A stretch of DNA of 64,000 bases from Campylobacterales bacterium (GTDB lineage Bacteria; Campylobacterota; Campylobacteria; Campylobacterales; QNZT01): the NCBI GenBank assembly GCA_027023305.1, contig JALVVR010000048.1:233579-297578 (forward strand). Reading direction: 5' to 3'. Position numbers and translations under genes: made by a program. Below are positions 1-7,647 of this stretch, piece by piece. The notes below the pieces were generated by a model. The model was not told where the DNA came from, made no database searches, and saw only the letters and a program-made list of their open reading frames with translations. Positions within the stretch are counted from its first letter, which is position 1. The number at the start of each line of letters is the position of its first letter.

Positions 1-1
1 A

Positions 2-151
2 GATGCTGGTTTTTTGAAAGTGCAGAGAAAAGGAACTTGGGCATATTATAGTATAAGAAGCCCACTTGATAGATTTAGGAGAGAGGCTCTACAAGAGATA
101 AAACACTTAGAGATAAACTTACCAAGTTTAAAAAAAGGTTGTGAGATATGA
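2..151 (+). CDS. ArsR-family transcriptional regulator, C-terminal fragment
   Basis: Only the last 49 codons lie in the window; the start is off the left edge. The segment LKVQRKGTWAYYSI is the typical beta-wing of an ArsR/SmtB winged-helix repressor, followed by a helical tail. Its stop overlaps the start of the ArsC-like gene (ATGA overlap), so it very probably heads this operon as a metal- or metalloid-sensing repressor. The sensing cysteines, if any, are outside the window, so the inducer cannot be named. Confidence 0.75.
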   Translation, partial: DAGFLKVQRKGTWAYYSIRSPLDRFRREALQEIKHLEINLPSLKKGCEI

Positions 152-807
152 AAAAAGTTTTAGTTATGTGTACTGGTAACAGTTGCAGAAGTATTATAGG
201 TGAGGCTTTGATAAATAGTTTTCTTGATGGAGTGGAAGCTAAAAGTTGTGGAGTAAATCCAAGTGGAAGAGTAAATCCAAATGCAAAAAAAATTTTGGAA
301 GAAAATGGATGTTGGGATGATAGTTATCACTCAAAACATCTTGATAGTGTAATAAATGAGGATTTTGACTTAGTTGTTACAGTATGTGACCATGCAAAAG
401 AGAGTTGTCCTATGTTTCCGAAGCCTATCAAAAAGATTCATGTAGGTTTTACTGATCCAGATGGAAAAGAATATGAAGAGTTTGAAAAGACTTTTAAAAA
501 GATAAAAGAGGTACTTTTACCAAAAATAAAAAAGGAGTTCACTATGAGTATAGAAAAAAAGGTTAGTAAAGTAGATAATGGTGTAAAGATAAACTTTTTA
601 GGTGCTGTTGAAAAAAATACAGTTTTAACAATGGTTCAAAACTGTTCTACTGGAAAGTGTGAGTGTATGAGTGATGATACAAAAGCTAAAATCAAAGATA
701 TGAAAGTTAATGGTGAAGATGGAGATGTTAAACTATCTTTAGAAGGTAATGTTTCAGTTGATGAGATAAAAGAGGCTCTATCTCGGTCAAAAGTTATAAA
801 TAAATAG
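148..807 (+). CDS. arsC: Arsenate reductase (LMW phosphatase type) with extra C-terminal domain
   Basis: Residues 1-131 form a low-molecular-weight phosphatase fold of the thioredoxin-coupled ArsC type. The P-loop is C8-TGNSC-R14, and the two resolving cysteines are C80 and C87 (VCDHAKESCP). Such enzymes reduce arsenate to arsenite in the cytoplasm. Normal ArsC proteins end near residue 130-140; here about 86 residues follow, with a cysteine-rich NCSTGKCECMS motif (C166, C171, C173) and an alternating beta/helix pattern that I do not recognise. The junction (M133) sits behind a good Shine-Dalgarno sequence at 532-537, so the tail may also be made alone. The gene overlaps the ArsR stop and is followed 4 bases later by a CcdA-like gene. 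The ArsC call is firm; the tail is unknown. Confidence 0.85.
   Translation: MKKVLVMCTGNSCRSIIGEALINSFLDGVEAKSCGVNPSGRVNPNAKKILEENGCWDDSYHSKHLDSVINEDFDLVVTVCDHAKESCPMFPKPIKKIHVGFTDPDGKEYEEFEKTFKKIKEVLLPKIKKEFTMSIEKKVSKVDNGVKINFLGAVEKNTVLTMVQNCSTGKCECMSDDTKAKIKDMKVNGEDGDVKLSLEGNVSVDEIKEALSRSKVINK
532..546 (+). promoter_or_regulatory. Internal ribosome-binding site and in-frame ATG inside arsC
   Basis: AAGGAG at 532-537 is followed after 6 bases by an in-frame ATG at 544-546 (codon 133 of the ArsC fusion). This is as good a translation start as most real starts in the window, and it lies exactly at the domain boundary. It would give an 87-residue stand-alone version of the C-terminal domain. 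It may be an active second start or the trace of a gene fusion. Confidence 0.5.
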
Positions 808-811
808 TTTT

Positions 812-1519
812 ATGCAAGAGTTACTTATTTCTTATATCCAAGCTCATGGAACTTTGGCTATATTTGCTTCACTTATAATAGGAGCTTTAACTAGTGTTGC
901 TCCTTGCTCTATTGTTACTTTGCCACTTTTAGTTGGAAGTGCTGTTGCCTTGAGTGAGGATTTGGAAGGTAAGCAAAAAAGAGTTTTTATATATAAATTT
1001 TCTCTACTTTTTGTAGTGGGGATTGTTATCAGTTTCTCTTTATTGATGCTTTTAGTTTCAAAATTAGGGTTTATGTTAAGTATCGCTCCAAGTTGGGCAT
1101 ATATCTTGGCTTCACTAGCCACTTTTTTAGTAGTTGCCTATTCTTTAGGATGGATTGGGAGTATCGATAAAGATAAAATTGCAAAAAAGTTTATCAAGTT
1201 TAGACTATATGGTGCGATTTTAATAGGGTTGATATTTGGGATTGTTAGTTCACCTTGTGCTACTGCTCCTTTAGCTACTATTATCATGGTTGCTGAGCAG
1301 AGTGGATGGCTATATTCATACCTTTTAGTTTTGGCTTTTGCTTTAGGACATGCAAGTCTGCTTTTGTTAGCAGGTGTTTCAGTAGGCTTTGCTCAAAGCA
1401 TAGTTTCAAACAAAGTTTTGACTAGTATTGGTAAGTTTGTAAATATTTTGTTTACTACGATTTTAGTTGGTATAGGATTTTATTTTCTATATAAAGCTTA
1501 TGTAAATTTTGGATTTTAA
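812..1519 (+). CDS. CcdA/DsbD-like thiol-disulfide transport membrane protein
   Basis: A 235-residue protein with about six membrane segments. Two proline-cysteine motifs, SVAPCSIVTLP near residue 32 and VSSPCATAPLA near residue 148, sit at equivalent places in the two repeated halves. This is the signature of the CcdA/DsbD transmembrane family, which passes electrons from cytoplasmic thioredoxin to periplasmic thiol proteins. The next gene encodes a periplasmic thioredoxin-like protein, the obvious partner. It lies 4 bases after arsC and has no strong ribosome-binding site, suggesting translational coupling. It could serve periplasmic redox repair or metalloid handling instead of cytochrome c maturation; no haem-ligation genes are nearby. 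Confidence 0.8.
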   Translation: MQELLISYIQAHGTLAIFASLIIGALTSVAPCSIVTLPLLVGSAVALSEDLEGKQKRVFIYKFSLLFVVGIVISFSLLMLLVSKLGFMLSIAPSWAYILASLATFLVVAYSLGWIGSIDKDKIAKKFIKFRLYGAILIGLIFGIVSSPCATAPLATIIMVAEQSGWLYSYLLVLAFALGHASLLLLAGVSVGFAQSIVSNKVLTSIGKFVNILFTTILVGIGFYFLYKAYVNFGF

Positions 1520-1528
1520 GGAGAGTTT

Positions 1529-1918
1529 GTGAAAAAAGTATTTTTAGTTTTAGGATTAGTTGGAGTTTTAACTCTTAGTGCAAATGAGGGTATGTTAAAA
1601 TCTACTGCTTATAAGATAGTAAAAACAGAGTTTGCAAAACATAAACCTATGATGATAGAGTTTGGGGCTGAGAGTTGCAGAATGTGTCAAAAAATGGGAA
1701 AAGTTTTATACAGCATAAAAAGTAAATTTCCAAAAGCAAATATCTTTTTTGTAAATATCTACAAAGATCAAAGTGTTATGCAAAAGTATAAAATAAGGAT
1801 GATTCCTACTCAGATTTTCTTTGATAAAGATGGCAAAGAGATACAAAAACATATAGGAGTTTTTAGTGAAGATGAGTTGGTAGAGAAATTGAAAAAGTTA
1901 GGAATTATAAATGAGTGA
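1529..1918 (+). CDS. Periplasmic thioredoxin-like protein (CRMC motif)
   Basis: A 129-residue protein with a signal peptide of about 19 residues and a thioredoxin fold. The active site is C50-RMC-53 in place of the usual CGPC, and the cis-proline motif is MIPT. It starts with GTG behind GGAGAG and overlaps the CDF transporter start by 8 bases. The likely role is a periplasmic thiol reductase or copper/metal-linked thioredoxin fed by the adjacent CcdA-like protein. The family assignment is solid; the substrate is unknown. Confidence 0.75.
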   Translation: MKKVFLVLGLVGVLTLSANEGMLKSTAYKIVKTEFAKHKPMMIEFGAESCRMCQKMGKVLYSIKSKFPKANIFFVNIYKDQSVMQKYKIRMIPTQIFFDKDGKEIQKHIGVFSEDELVEKLKKLGIINE

Positions 1919-2825
1919 ACATCACCATCATCATGAAGTTAGTGGAAAAAATCTTTTTATCACGATAGTTTTAAACATAATAATCACAGTCGCTCAAATA
2001 ATCGGTGGTATATTATCTGGTTCTTTAGCCCTTTTAAGTGATGCTTTGCATAACTTTAGCGATGTTTTAGCTCTTATTATAGCTTATGTGGCAAATCGAC
2101 TATCAGTATATCCAAGTAGTGAGGTAAAAACTTTTGGTTATAAAAGAGCAGAGATTTTGGCTACACTTTTTAACTCTTCTATCTTAGTTGGAGTTGGGAT
2201 TTTTTTGATTGTTGAAGCTATAAAAAAGTTTTTTCATCCTGAAGTTATAGATTCAAACTTAGTTATTTGGCTAGGAGTTTTGAGTATAGTTTTAAACAGT
2301 GCAAGTGTACTACTTATCAAAGATGATTCTCATGACAACATGAATATAAAAGCTGCATATTTACATCTATTAACTGATGTTTTAACAAGTGTAGCTGTTG
2401 TTTTGGGTGGAGTTTTGATGTATTATTTTGATATTTTTTGGATTGATCCACTTATATCTATCATTATAGCTGTATATCTTATTTGGGCTTCTTTTGGATT
2501 GCTAAAAGAGAGTAGTTCAATACTGATGCAGTTTACCCCAAAAGATATAGATATACAAAAAGTCATAGACATTGTCAAAACACAAAAAGAGATAGAAAAT
2601 CTGCATCATATCCATATTTGGAAACTTGATGACAAAAATATACACTTAGAAGCTCATCTTGACTTTAAAGAGGATTTATCTCTATCTTTGTCAAACAAAG
2701 TGCTTGATAGATTAGAAGAGAGTTTGAAAAAAGAGTTTCATATCTCACATACCACTTTTCAATGTGAATATAAAAGAGATGATGATAAAAGTATTATTTA
2801 TCATCATGATAAAGAGCAATCATGA
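1911..2825 (+). CDS. Cation diffusion facilitator metal exporter (CzcD/ZitB type)
   Basis: A 304-residue CDF protein: six membrane segments, the metal-site motif HNFSDV in segment 2 (with SLALLSDALHNF before it), the matching HLLTDV motif in segment 5, and a cytoplasmic C-terminal domain with histidines (HHIHIW). The N-terminus starts MSEHHHHHE, a natural metal-binding tail. Such proteins export zinc and related divalent metals by proton antiport. It overlaps both neighbours, which puts it in the ArsR-led operon. This suggests the regulator senses a divalent metal as well as, or instead of, arsenic. Confidence 0.88.
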   Translation: MSEHHHHHEVSGKNLFITIVLNIIITVAQIIGGILSGSLALLSDALHNFSDVLALIIAYVANRLSVYPSSEVKTFGYKRAEILATLFNSSILVGVGIFLIVEAIKKFFHPEVIDSNLVIWLGVLSIVLNSASVLLIKDDSHDNMNIKAAYLHLLTDVLTSVAVVLGGVLMYYFDIFWIDPLISIIIAVYLIWASFGLLKESSSILMQFTPKDIDIQKVIDIVKTQKEIENLHHIHIWKLDDKNIHLEAHLDFKEDLSLSLSNKVLDRLEESLKKEFHISHTTFQCEYKRDDDKSIIYHHDKEQS

Positions 2826-3070
2826 AAATAGAAATTTTAGGTACAAATTGTTCAAAATGTATCACTCTTGAAAATAATGCAAAACTTGCTCTTTCTCAAA
2901 TAGGTGGTTTTTATCAGTTAGAAAAAGTTGATGATTTGGCTAAGATCATGGAGTATGGAGTTTTAAGTACTCCTGCTCTTGTAGTAGATGAAAAAGTAAT
3001 AAGTAGTGGAAAAGTTTTGAGTGTCGAGGAGATAAAAGAGATACTTACAAAGTCAAAAGTTATAAAATAA
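2822..3070 (+). CDS. Small thioredoxin-like protein (MTH895/TM0996 type, CXXC)
   Basis: An 82-residue protein with the beginning KIEILGTNCSKC typical of the MTH895/TM0996 mini-thioredoxins (redox-active disulfide protein 2). The motif is C10-SKC-13, and a TPALVVD cis-proline strand follows. These cytoplasmic redox proteins often sit beside arsenic or heavy-metal permeases. It overlaps the CDF gene by 4 bases (ATGA) and closes the operon. It may donate electrons to ArsC. Confidence 0.78.
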   Translation: MKIEILGTNCSKCITLENNAKLALSQIGGFYQLEKVDDLAKIMEYGVLSTPALVVDEKVISSGKVLSVEEIKEILTKSKVIK

Positions 3071-3099
3071 TAGTAAAATGCAAATAAAAAAGGATTTAT

Positions 3100-3651
3100 T
3101 TGCTTTTAGGCATAGATGAAGCAGGAAGAGGACCACTTGCAGGACCTCTTTGTGTAGCAGGTGTAGTTTTAAAAAAAGAGATAAAAGAGTTAAATGACTC
3201 AAAAAAGTTAAGTGAAAAAAAGAGAGAAGAGCTTTTTGAGAAGATTAAAAAAGCAAGTGATTATCATATAGTTTTTAAAAGTGCTAGAGAGATAGATAAA
3301 AAAGGAATCTCTACTTGTTTAAGAGAGTCTTTAGTAGAGATTATAAAAGAAGTAAATCATGAAGATGTGCTTTTTGATGGAAACAGTACTTTTGGAGTAG
3401 TAGGACTAAAAACTATGATAAAAGCTGATGCAAAAGTAGCTGAGGTTAGTGCTGCTAGTATTTTAGCTAAGGTTAGTAGAGATAGATATATGAAAGAGAT
3501 AGCAAAAGAGTATCCACTCTATCAGTTTGAAAAGCATAAGGGTTACGGAACTAAAACTCATAGAGAACTTATAGGAAAATATGGAAGATGCAAAGAGCAT
3601 AGACAAACTTTTAAGATAAAATCTTTACATCAAGGAAGCCTTTTTGAGTGA
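3100..3651 (+). CDS. rnhB: Ribonuclease HII
   Basis: A 183-residue RNase HII with the N-terminal active-site motif GIDEAGRGPLAGP (D6, E7), the LFDGN strand carrying the third acidic residue, and the HKGYGT motif. It nicks RNA in RNA:DNA hybrids and removes misincorporated ribonucleotides. The start is TTG at 3100, behind AAAAAGGA; no ATG is available upstream in frame. The C-terminus overlaps the following radical-SAM gene by 8 bases. Confidence 0.93.
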   Translation: MLLGIDEAGRGPLAGPLCVAGVVLKKEIKELNDSKKLSEKKREELFEKIKKASDYHIVFKSAREIDKKGISTCLRESLVEIIKEVNHEDVLFDGNSTFGVVGLKTMIKADAKVAEVSAASILAKVSRDRYMKEIAKEYPLYQFEKHKGYGTKTHRELIGKYGRCKEHRQTFKIKSLHQGSLFE

Positions 3652-5158
3652 TATACTACTTGTTGGAGTAAACTCAAGATATTCTCATACCTCTTTAGGG
3701 CTTAGGTACTTAAAAGCAAATCTTGAAGAGTTAAAAGATAAAAGTCAAATCCTAGAATTTAGTATCAATGAAAATGAGGATTCTATCGTAGAAAATATCC
3801 TTTTAAAAAATCCTAAAATAGTAGGTATAGGAGTTTATATTTGGAATGCGATGCAGGTAAAAAAAATAGTTGATATACTAAAAGTAGTAACTCCAGATAT
3901 AAAGATAGTTTTAGGAGGTCCGGAAGTTTCACATCTGCCTTTGAGAGTGGATTTTGAAAATGCTGATTTTATCATACAAGGAGAGGGAGAGGTTAGCTTT
4001 TATCATCTTTGTAAATCTCTACTAAGTGGCAAAGAGGTTACTCAAAGAGTTATAAGAGCAATTATGCCAGATACAAAAAAGATAAAACTTCCTTATGGTG
4101 AGTACACCTCTCATGATATAGAACACAGACTCATATATGTAGAAGCTAGTCGTGGTTGCCCTTTTGAGTGTGAGTTTTGTTTGAGTGCTATTGATGAGAG
4201 GGTTAGGTATTTTGGGTTAGATGAAGTTTTAAGTGAGTTTGAAAAGCTTTGGGATAGAGGGGTTAGGGGATTTAAGTTTATAGATAGAACTTTTAACCTA
4301 AATATAGCTTATGCAAATAAGATTATGGATTTTTTCTTGAGCAAAGATGAGCCTTACTCTTTGCATTTTGAAGTAGTACCTGATAACTTTCCCTCTCGTC
4401 TAAAAGAGAAACTAAAACTCTTTCCACCTCACTCTTTACAACTTGAGATAGGTATCCAAAGCCTAAATGAAGAGATTTTAGCAAATATCAATCGTCAAAT
4501 GAATATCCAAAAAGCAAGAGAAAACATAGCCTTTTTAGAAAAAGAGACAAATGCTCATCTTCATGTTGACCTCATCATAGGACTTCCAGGAGAGAGTATA
4601 GAGAGTTTTGCAAAAAACTTAAACCTTTTAAAAGAGATAACAAACTCAGAAATCCAGCTAGGAGTATTAAAAAAACTATCTGGAACTACCATAAGTAGAT
4701 GGGATAAAAAGTACAACATGATTTACTCAAAAACTCCTCCTTATGAGATACTGCAAAACGACTTTATAAACTACTTAGAACTTCAAAAACTAAAAAGATT
4801 TGCAAGATTTTGGGATTTGGTATATAATAGTGGCAACTTTCATAAAACTAAAGATTTTATCTGGCAAGACTCAACAGTTTATGATGGTTTTTATCACTTT
4901 AGTGAGTGGATATACTCCCAAACACTCTCTACTTGGCAAATCTCTTTGATGAGACTTAGTGAACTACTATTTAACTACCTCACAAATGAAAAAGGTTTTG
5001 ATAAAACTTTAGTTGCAGATACTATAGTAGAAGATATCATAAAAGTAGAGGGGCGAAAAGTACCAGGGTTTTTAAGAGAGTTTGCAACCCACATACCAAA
5101 TCTAAAAAATCTCTACTTAGATAAGGCAAGAAAAAGACAGGTTTTAAGAGATGTATAA
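3644..5158 (+). CDS. B12-binding-type radical SAM protein (DUF4080-like)
   Basis: A 504-residue protein. Residues about 1-130 form a cobalamin-binding-like Rossmann domain (VGVNSRYSHTSLGLRYL, then VLGGPEVS and IQGEGE). The radical SAM barrel follows, with C172-x3-C176-x2-C179 (GCPFECEFC) for the 4Fe-4S cluster, and then a C-terminal domain of the DUF4080 kind. Relatives are widespread but of unknown substrate. The start is TTG at 3644, with AAGGA 7 bases upstream inside the end of rnhB. The overlaps suggest rnhB, this gene and the MFS gene are co-transcribed. Confidence 0.8.
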   Translation: MSDILLVGVNSRYSHTSLGLRYLKANLEELKDKSQILEFSINENEDSIVENILLKNPKIVGIGVYIWNAMQVKKIVDILKVVTPDIKIVLGGPEVSHLPLRVDFENADFIIQGEGEVSFYHLCKSLLSGKEVTQRVIRAIMPDTKKIKLPYGEYTSHDIEHRLIYVEASRGCPFECEFCLSAIDERVRYFGLDEVLSEFEKLWDRGVRGFKFIDRTFNLNIAYANKIMDFFLSKDEPYSLHFEVVPDNFPSRLKEKLKLFPPHSLQLEIGIQSLNEEILANINRQMNIQKARENIAFLEKETNAHLHVDLIIGLPGESIESFAKNLNLLKEITNSEIQLGVLKKLSGTTISRWDKKYNMIYSKTPPYEILQNDFINYLELQKLKRFARFWDLVYNSGNFHKTKDFIWQDSTVYDGFYHFSEWIYSQTLSTWQISLMRLSELLFNYLTNEKGFDKTLVADTIVEDIIKVEGRKVPGFLREFATHIPNLKNLYLDKARKRQVLRDV

Positions 5159-6368
5159 GATAGACAATCCAAAAAACAACTACAAAAATATCTCTCATGC
5201 TTTCTTTTTAGCACTTGCTATAACCATAGCTGAGCCATCAACCATACTTCCCCTCATAATCCATCACTTTAGCCAAAGTGTCATGATAGTAGGGCTTTTT
5301 GTATCACTTTTAAGAGTTGGGGCTATCGTGATACAACTATATGCAGCATTTCATGCACAAGAGTATAAAAGAGTTTTGCCATATCTTAGAAAGGTGTTTT
5401 TCTTTAGGTTTCTTAGTTGGTTTAGTATCGGAGCTAGTATTTATTTTATAGGAGATAGTAACAAAAGCTTAACTCTGTTTTTCATAGGATTAGGACTGTT
5501 TTTCTTCTCTTTTACAGCTGGATTTGGAGCTATATACTTTAAAGAACTTCAAGCAAAAATCTTTTCCAAAAACTACCGTGGAACTGCGATGGCAAACAGA
5601 CAAGTAGCTGGAAGTATAGCCTCAATAGCAAGTGGAGTAGTCGCTGGATATGTTTTAGAAAAATTTCAAGCACCACTTAGTTATGCTTATCTTTTCATGG
5701 TAAGTGGTGTTATCATGGGAATTGGTTTTTTTATATTTGCCACTGTTGATGAACCACCGAAAGAAAAGACTTTAACAAAAGAAAAAAGTTTTAAACTATT
5801 TGTAAAAAACTCATTTGCTACACTAAAAAGTGATAAAAGACTTCAAGTCCAAATCATCACTATATTTTTAAGTTTTAGCTACCTTCTATCTATGCCATTT
5901 GTAATCCTAAATGCAAACTCATCTTTCAAACTAAACGGCTGGATGCTTGGAGGATTTATCACTATTCAGATGTTAGGAAGTATCATAGGAAGTACATTTT
6001 TATGGAGAAAAATCAAAGATTATGAAAAGATGCTTTCACTCTCCATCACACTCATGATAGTAGCTTTTTTGATAGCCTTTTTTGCTACAAATATCTATAC
6101 TTATGGCTTAGTTTTTCTACTTTTTGGCTTTGCCCTTGATGGTTTTAGTAACTCAAACATGAATCTTGTCATAGAGATAGCACCCGAAGAAAAAAGACCT
6201 ATCTACACAGCTTTGCAAACAAATCTCACATCATTTGGGTACTTGTTTCCTATACTTGGTGGAGTGATTTTAAATTTTGGTGCTAACTTTCATCTAGTTT
6301 ATATCATGACTATTACTCTACTTTTAGTAGCACTTTGGTTTAGTAGAAGGCTAAAACTTTATGGATAA
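5151..6368 (+). CDS. MFS transporter
   Basis: A 405-residue, highly hydrophobic protein with about 12 membrane segments and a charged central loop (about residues 200-225) dividing two halves, as in the major facilitator superfamily. The segment LSFSYLLSMPFVILNANSSF lies just after the loop. The substrate cannot be read from the sequence. It overlaps the radical-SAM gene by 8 bases at its start and the metallopeptidase gene by 8 bases at its end, so it sits in a tight four-gene run. Confidence 0.75.
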   Translation: MYKIDNPKNNYKNISHAFFLALAITIAEPSTILPLIIHHFSQSVMIVGLFVSLLRVGAIVIQLYAAFHAQEYKRVLPYLRKVFFFRFLSWFSIGASIYFIGDSNKSLTLFFIGLGLFFFSFTAGFGAIYFKELQAKIFSKNYRGTAMANRQVAGSIASIASGVVAGYVLEKFQAPLSYAYLFMVSGVIMGIGFFIFATVDEPPKEKTLTKEKSFKLFVKNSFATLKSDKRLQVQIITIFLSFSYLLSMPFVILNANSSFKLNGWMLGGFITIQMLGSIIGSTFLWRKIKDYEKMLSLSITLMIVAFLIAFFATNIYTYGLVFLLFGFALDGFSNSNMNLVIEIAPEEKRPIYTALQTNLTSFGYLFPILGGVILNFGANFHLVYIMTITLLLVALWFSRRLKLYG

Positions 6369-7017
6369 CATAGAGATAACTTTCAAAAGAAAAAGTGTTA
6401 AAAACATCTCTATAAAAATAAAGTCCCAAAAAGAAGTCATACTTACATACCCTATTTTTATATCTAAAAAAAGAGCTTTAGAGTTTTTGGAAAGTAAAAA
6501 AACTTGGATAGAAAAAAAGCTTTCTACTTTTCCTAAAGAGTTAGATTTGGTTGATGGGGATGTAGTTAAATACTTGGGATTTAAATATAGACTAAAACTA
6601 ATCACAAGTAAAAAAAACCGAGCTTTCATAGAAGATAAAATCATCATGATAGAGAGTAAAAATATTGATGATTTTGAGTTAAAACAAAAGATTTTAAAAG
6701 AGTTTTACAGACAAAAAGCAAAGGAGATTTTTCCAAAACTTCTAGTCTCATGGGAAAAAATCACAAATCAAAAAGTCCAAAAACTAACCATAAGAGATAG
6801 CAAAACCAGATGGGGTTCATGTAACACTCAAAAAGCTTACATAAACCTAAGCCTACACTTAGTCAAAAAACCTCTTGATGCTATCGAGTATGTCATACTT
6901 CATGAGTTAGCCCACCTTACTCATCCAAATCATAGTAGAGAGTTTTATAGTTATATAGAAAAATTTATGCCTGATTTTAGGGAAAGGGGAAAGATGTTAA
7001 AAACTCTTTCTCTGTAA
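6361..7017 (+). CDS. YgjP-like zinc metallopeptidase (DUF45/WLM type)
   Basis: A 218-residue protein with the zinc motif HELAH (VILHELAHLTHPNHSREF) in its C-terminal third, preceded by the conserved TRWGSCNTQKAYINLSLHLV segment. This is the standard layout of the YgjP/DUF45 family, often found beside restriction or housekeeping genes. The physiological substrate is not established. It overlaps the MFS gene and ends convergently, overlapping the yaiI 3' end by 21 bases. Confidence 0.85.
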   Translation: MDNIEITFKRKSVKNISIKIKSQKEVILTYPIFISKKRALEFLESKKTWIEKKLSTFPKELDLVDGDVVKYLGFKYRLKLITSKKNRAFIEDKIIMIESKNIDDFELKQKILKEFYRQKAKEIFPKLLVSWEKITNQKVQKLTIRDSKTRWGSCNTQKAYINLSLHLVKKPLDAIEYVILHELAHLTHPNHSREFYSYIEKFMPDFRERGKMLKTLSL

Positions 7018-7446
7018 AAAAGCATTGAAAGAGTTTGCAAAGTTTTGGGCATCTTTGCTTCCAAAAGGTTTTGGACCACCAGTTATCTCTCCAGCATCTC
7101 TCATCTCTTGCATGAAGTTTCTCATAGTTAGATATTGTTTGATATTTTCTTTACTATATAGCTCACCTCTATGGTCTATGGCATGAGCATTTTTATCTAT
7201 TACTCTATCAGCTAGTGGGATATCAGCAGTAATAACCAAGTCATTTTGTTCAACCATCTCTACTATCTTATGGTCAGCTTCATCTGCTCCTTGACTTACT
7301 ATCAAATACTCCACAAACTCACTCTTGCCAACAGTAACCTTTTTGTTTGAAACAACTAAAGTTTCAATCTTTTCTCTATTGATAGCCTTTAAAACTATCG
7401 GTTTTAAAAGATTTGGAAAAGCATCAGCATCTATAAAAAGCTTCAT
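6997..7446 (-). CDS. yaiI: YaiI/YqxD family protein (DUF188)
   Basis: A 149-residue protein starting MKLFIDADAFPN, with VVSNKKV and DLVITADIPLADRVI, the hallmark of the YaiI/YqxD family (a PIN-like fold with conserved aspartates). The segment EITGGPKPF near the end is also typical. The function is unknown, though a nuclease-like fold has been proposed. It lies directly downstream of ywbE, with no gap between the two genes. Confidence 0.85.
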   Translation of the reverse strand: MKLFIDADAFPNLLKPIVLKAINREKIETLVVSNKKVTVGKSEFVEYLIVSQGADEADHKIVEMVEQNDLVITADIPLADRVIDKNAHAIDHRGELYSKENIKQYLTMRNFMQEMRDAGEITGGPKPFGSKDAQNFANSFNAFLQRKSF

Positions 7447-7638
7447 CTAAAGTATCTCTTTCACTCTTCCAACTTCACCACTAACCAACCTCACTTTTAT
7501 CCCATGAGGATGAGTTGCTGAGTTAGTCAAGATTTTACCTACTACTCCTTCGGTTAGAGTACCACATCTTTGATACTCTTTTAAGACTATCTTTACTTTT
7601 AGTCCTGATTTTATATTTGCTCTTTTTTGTCCGTTCAT
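7447..7638 (-). CDS. ywbE: YwbE family protein (DUF2196)
   Basis: A 63-residue protein in the YwbE family: it begins MNGQKRANIKSGLKVKIVLK and contains LTEGVVGKILTNSATHPHGI. The fold is a small beta-barrel with lysine-rich surfaces, and the role is unknown. It is packed between the PP-loop gene (9 bases upstream) and yaiI (adjacent). Confidence 0.85.
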   Translation of the reverse strand: MNGQKRANIKSGLKVKIVLKEYQRCGTLTEGVVGKILTNSATHPHGIKVRLVSGEVGRVKEIL

Positions 7639-7647
7639 TTTTTTCCT

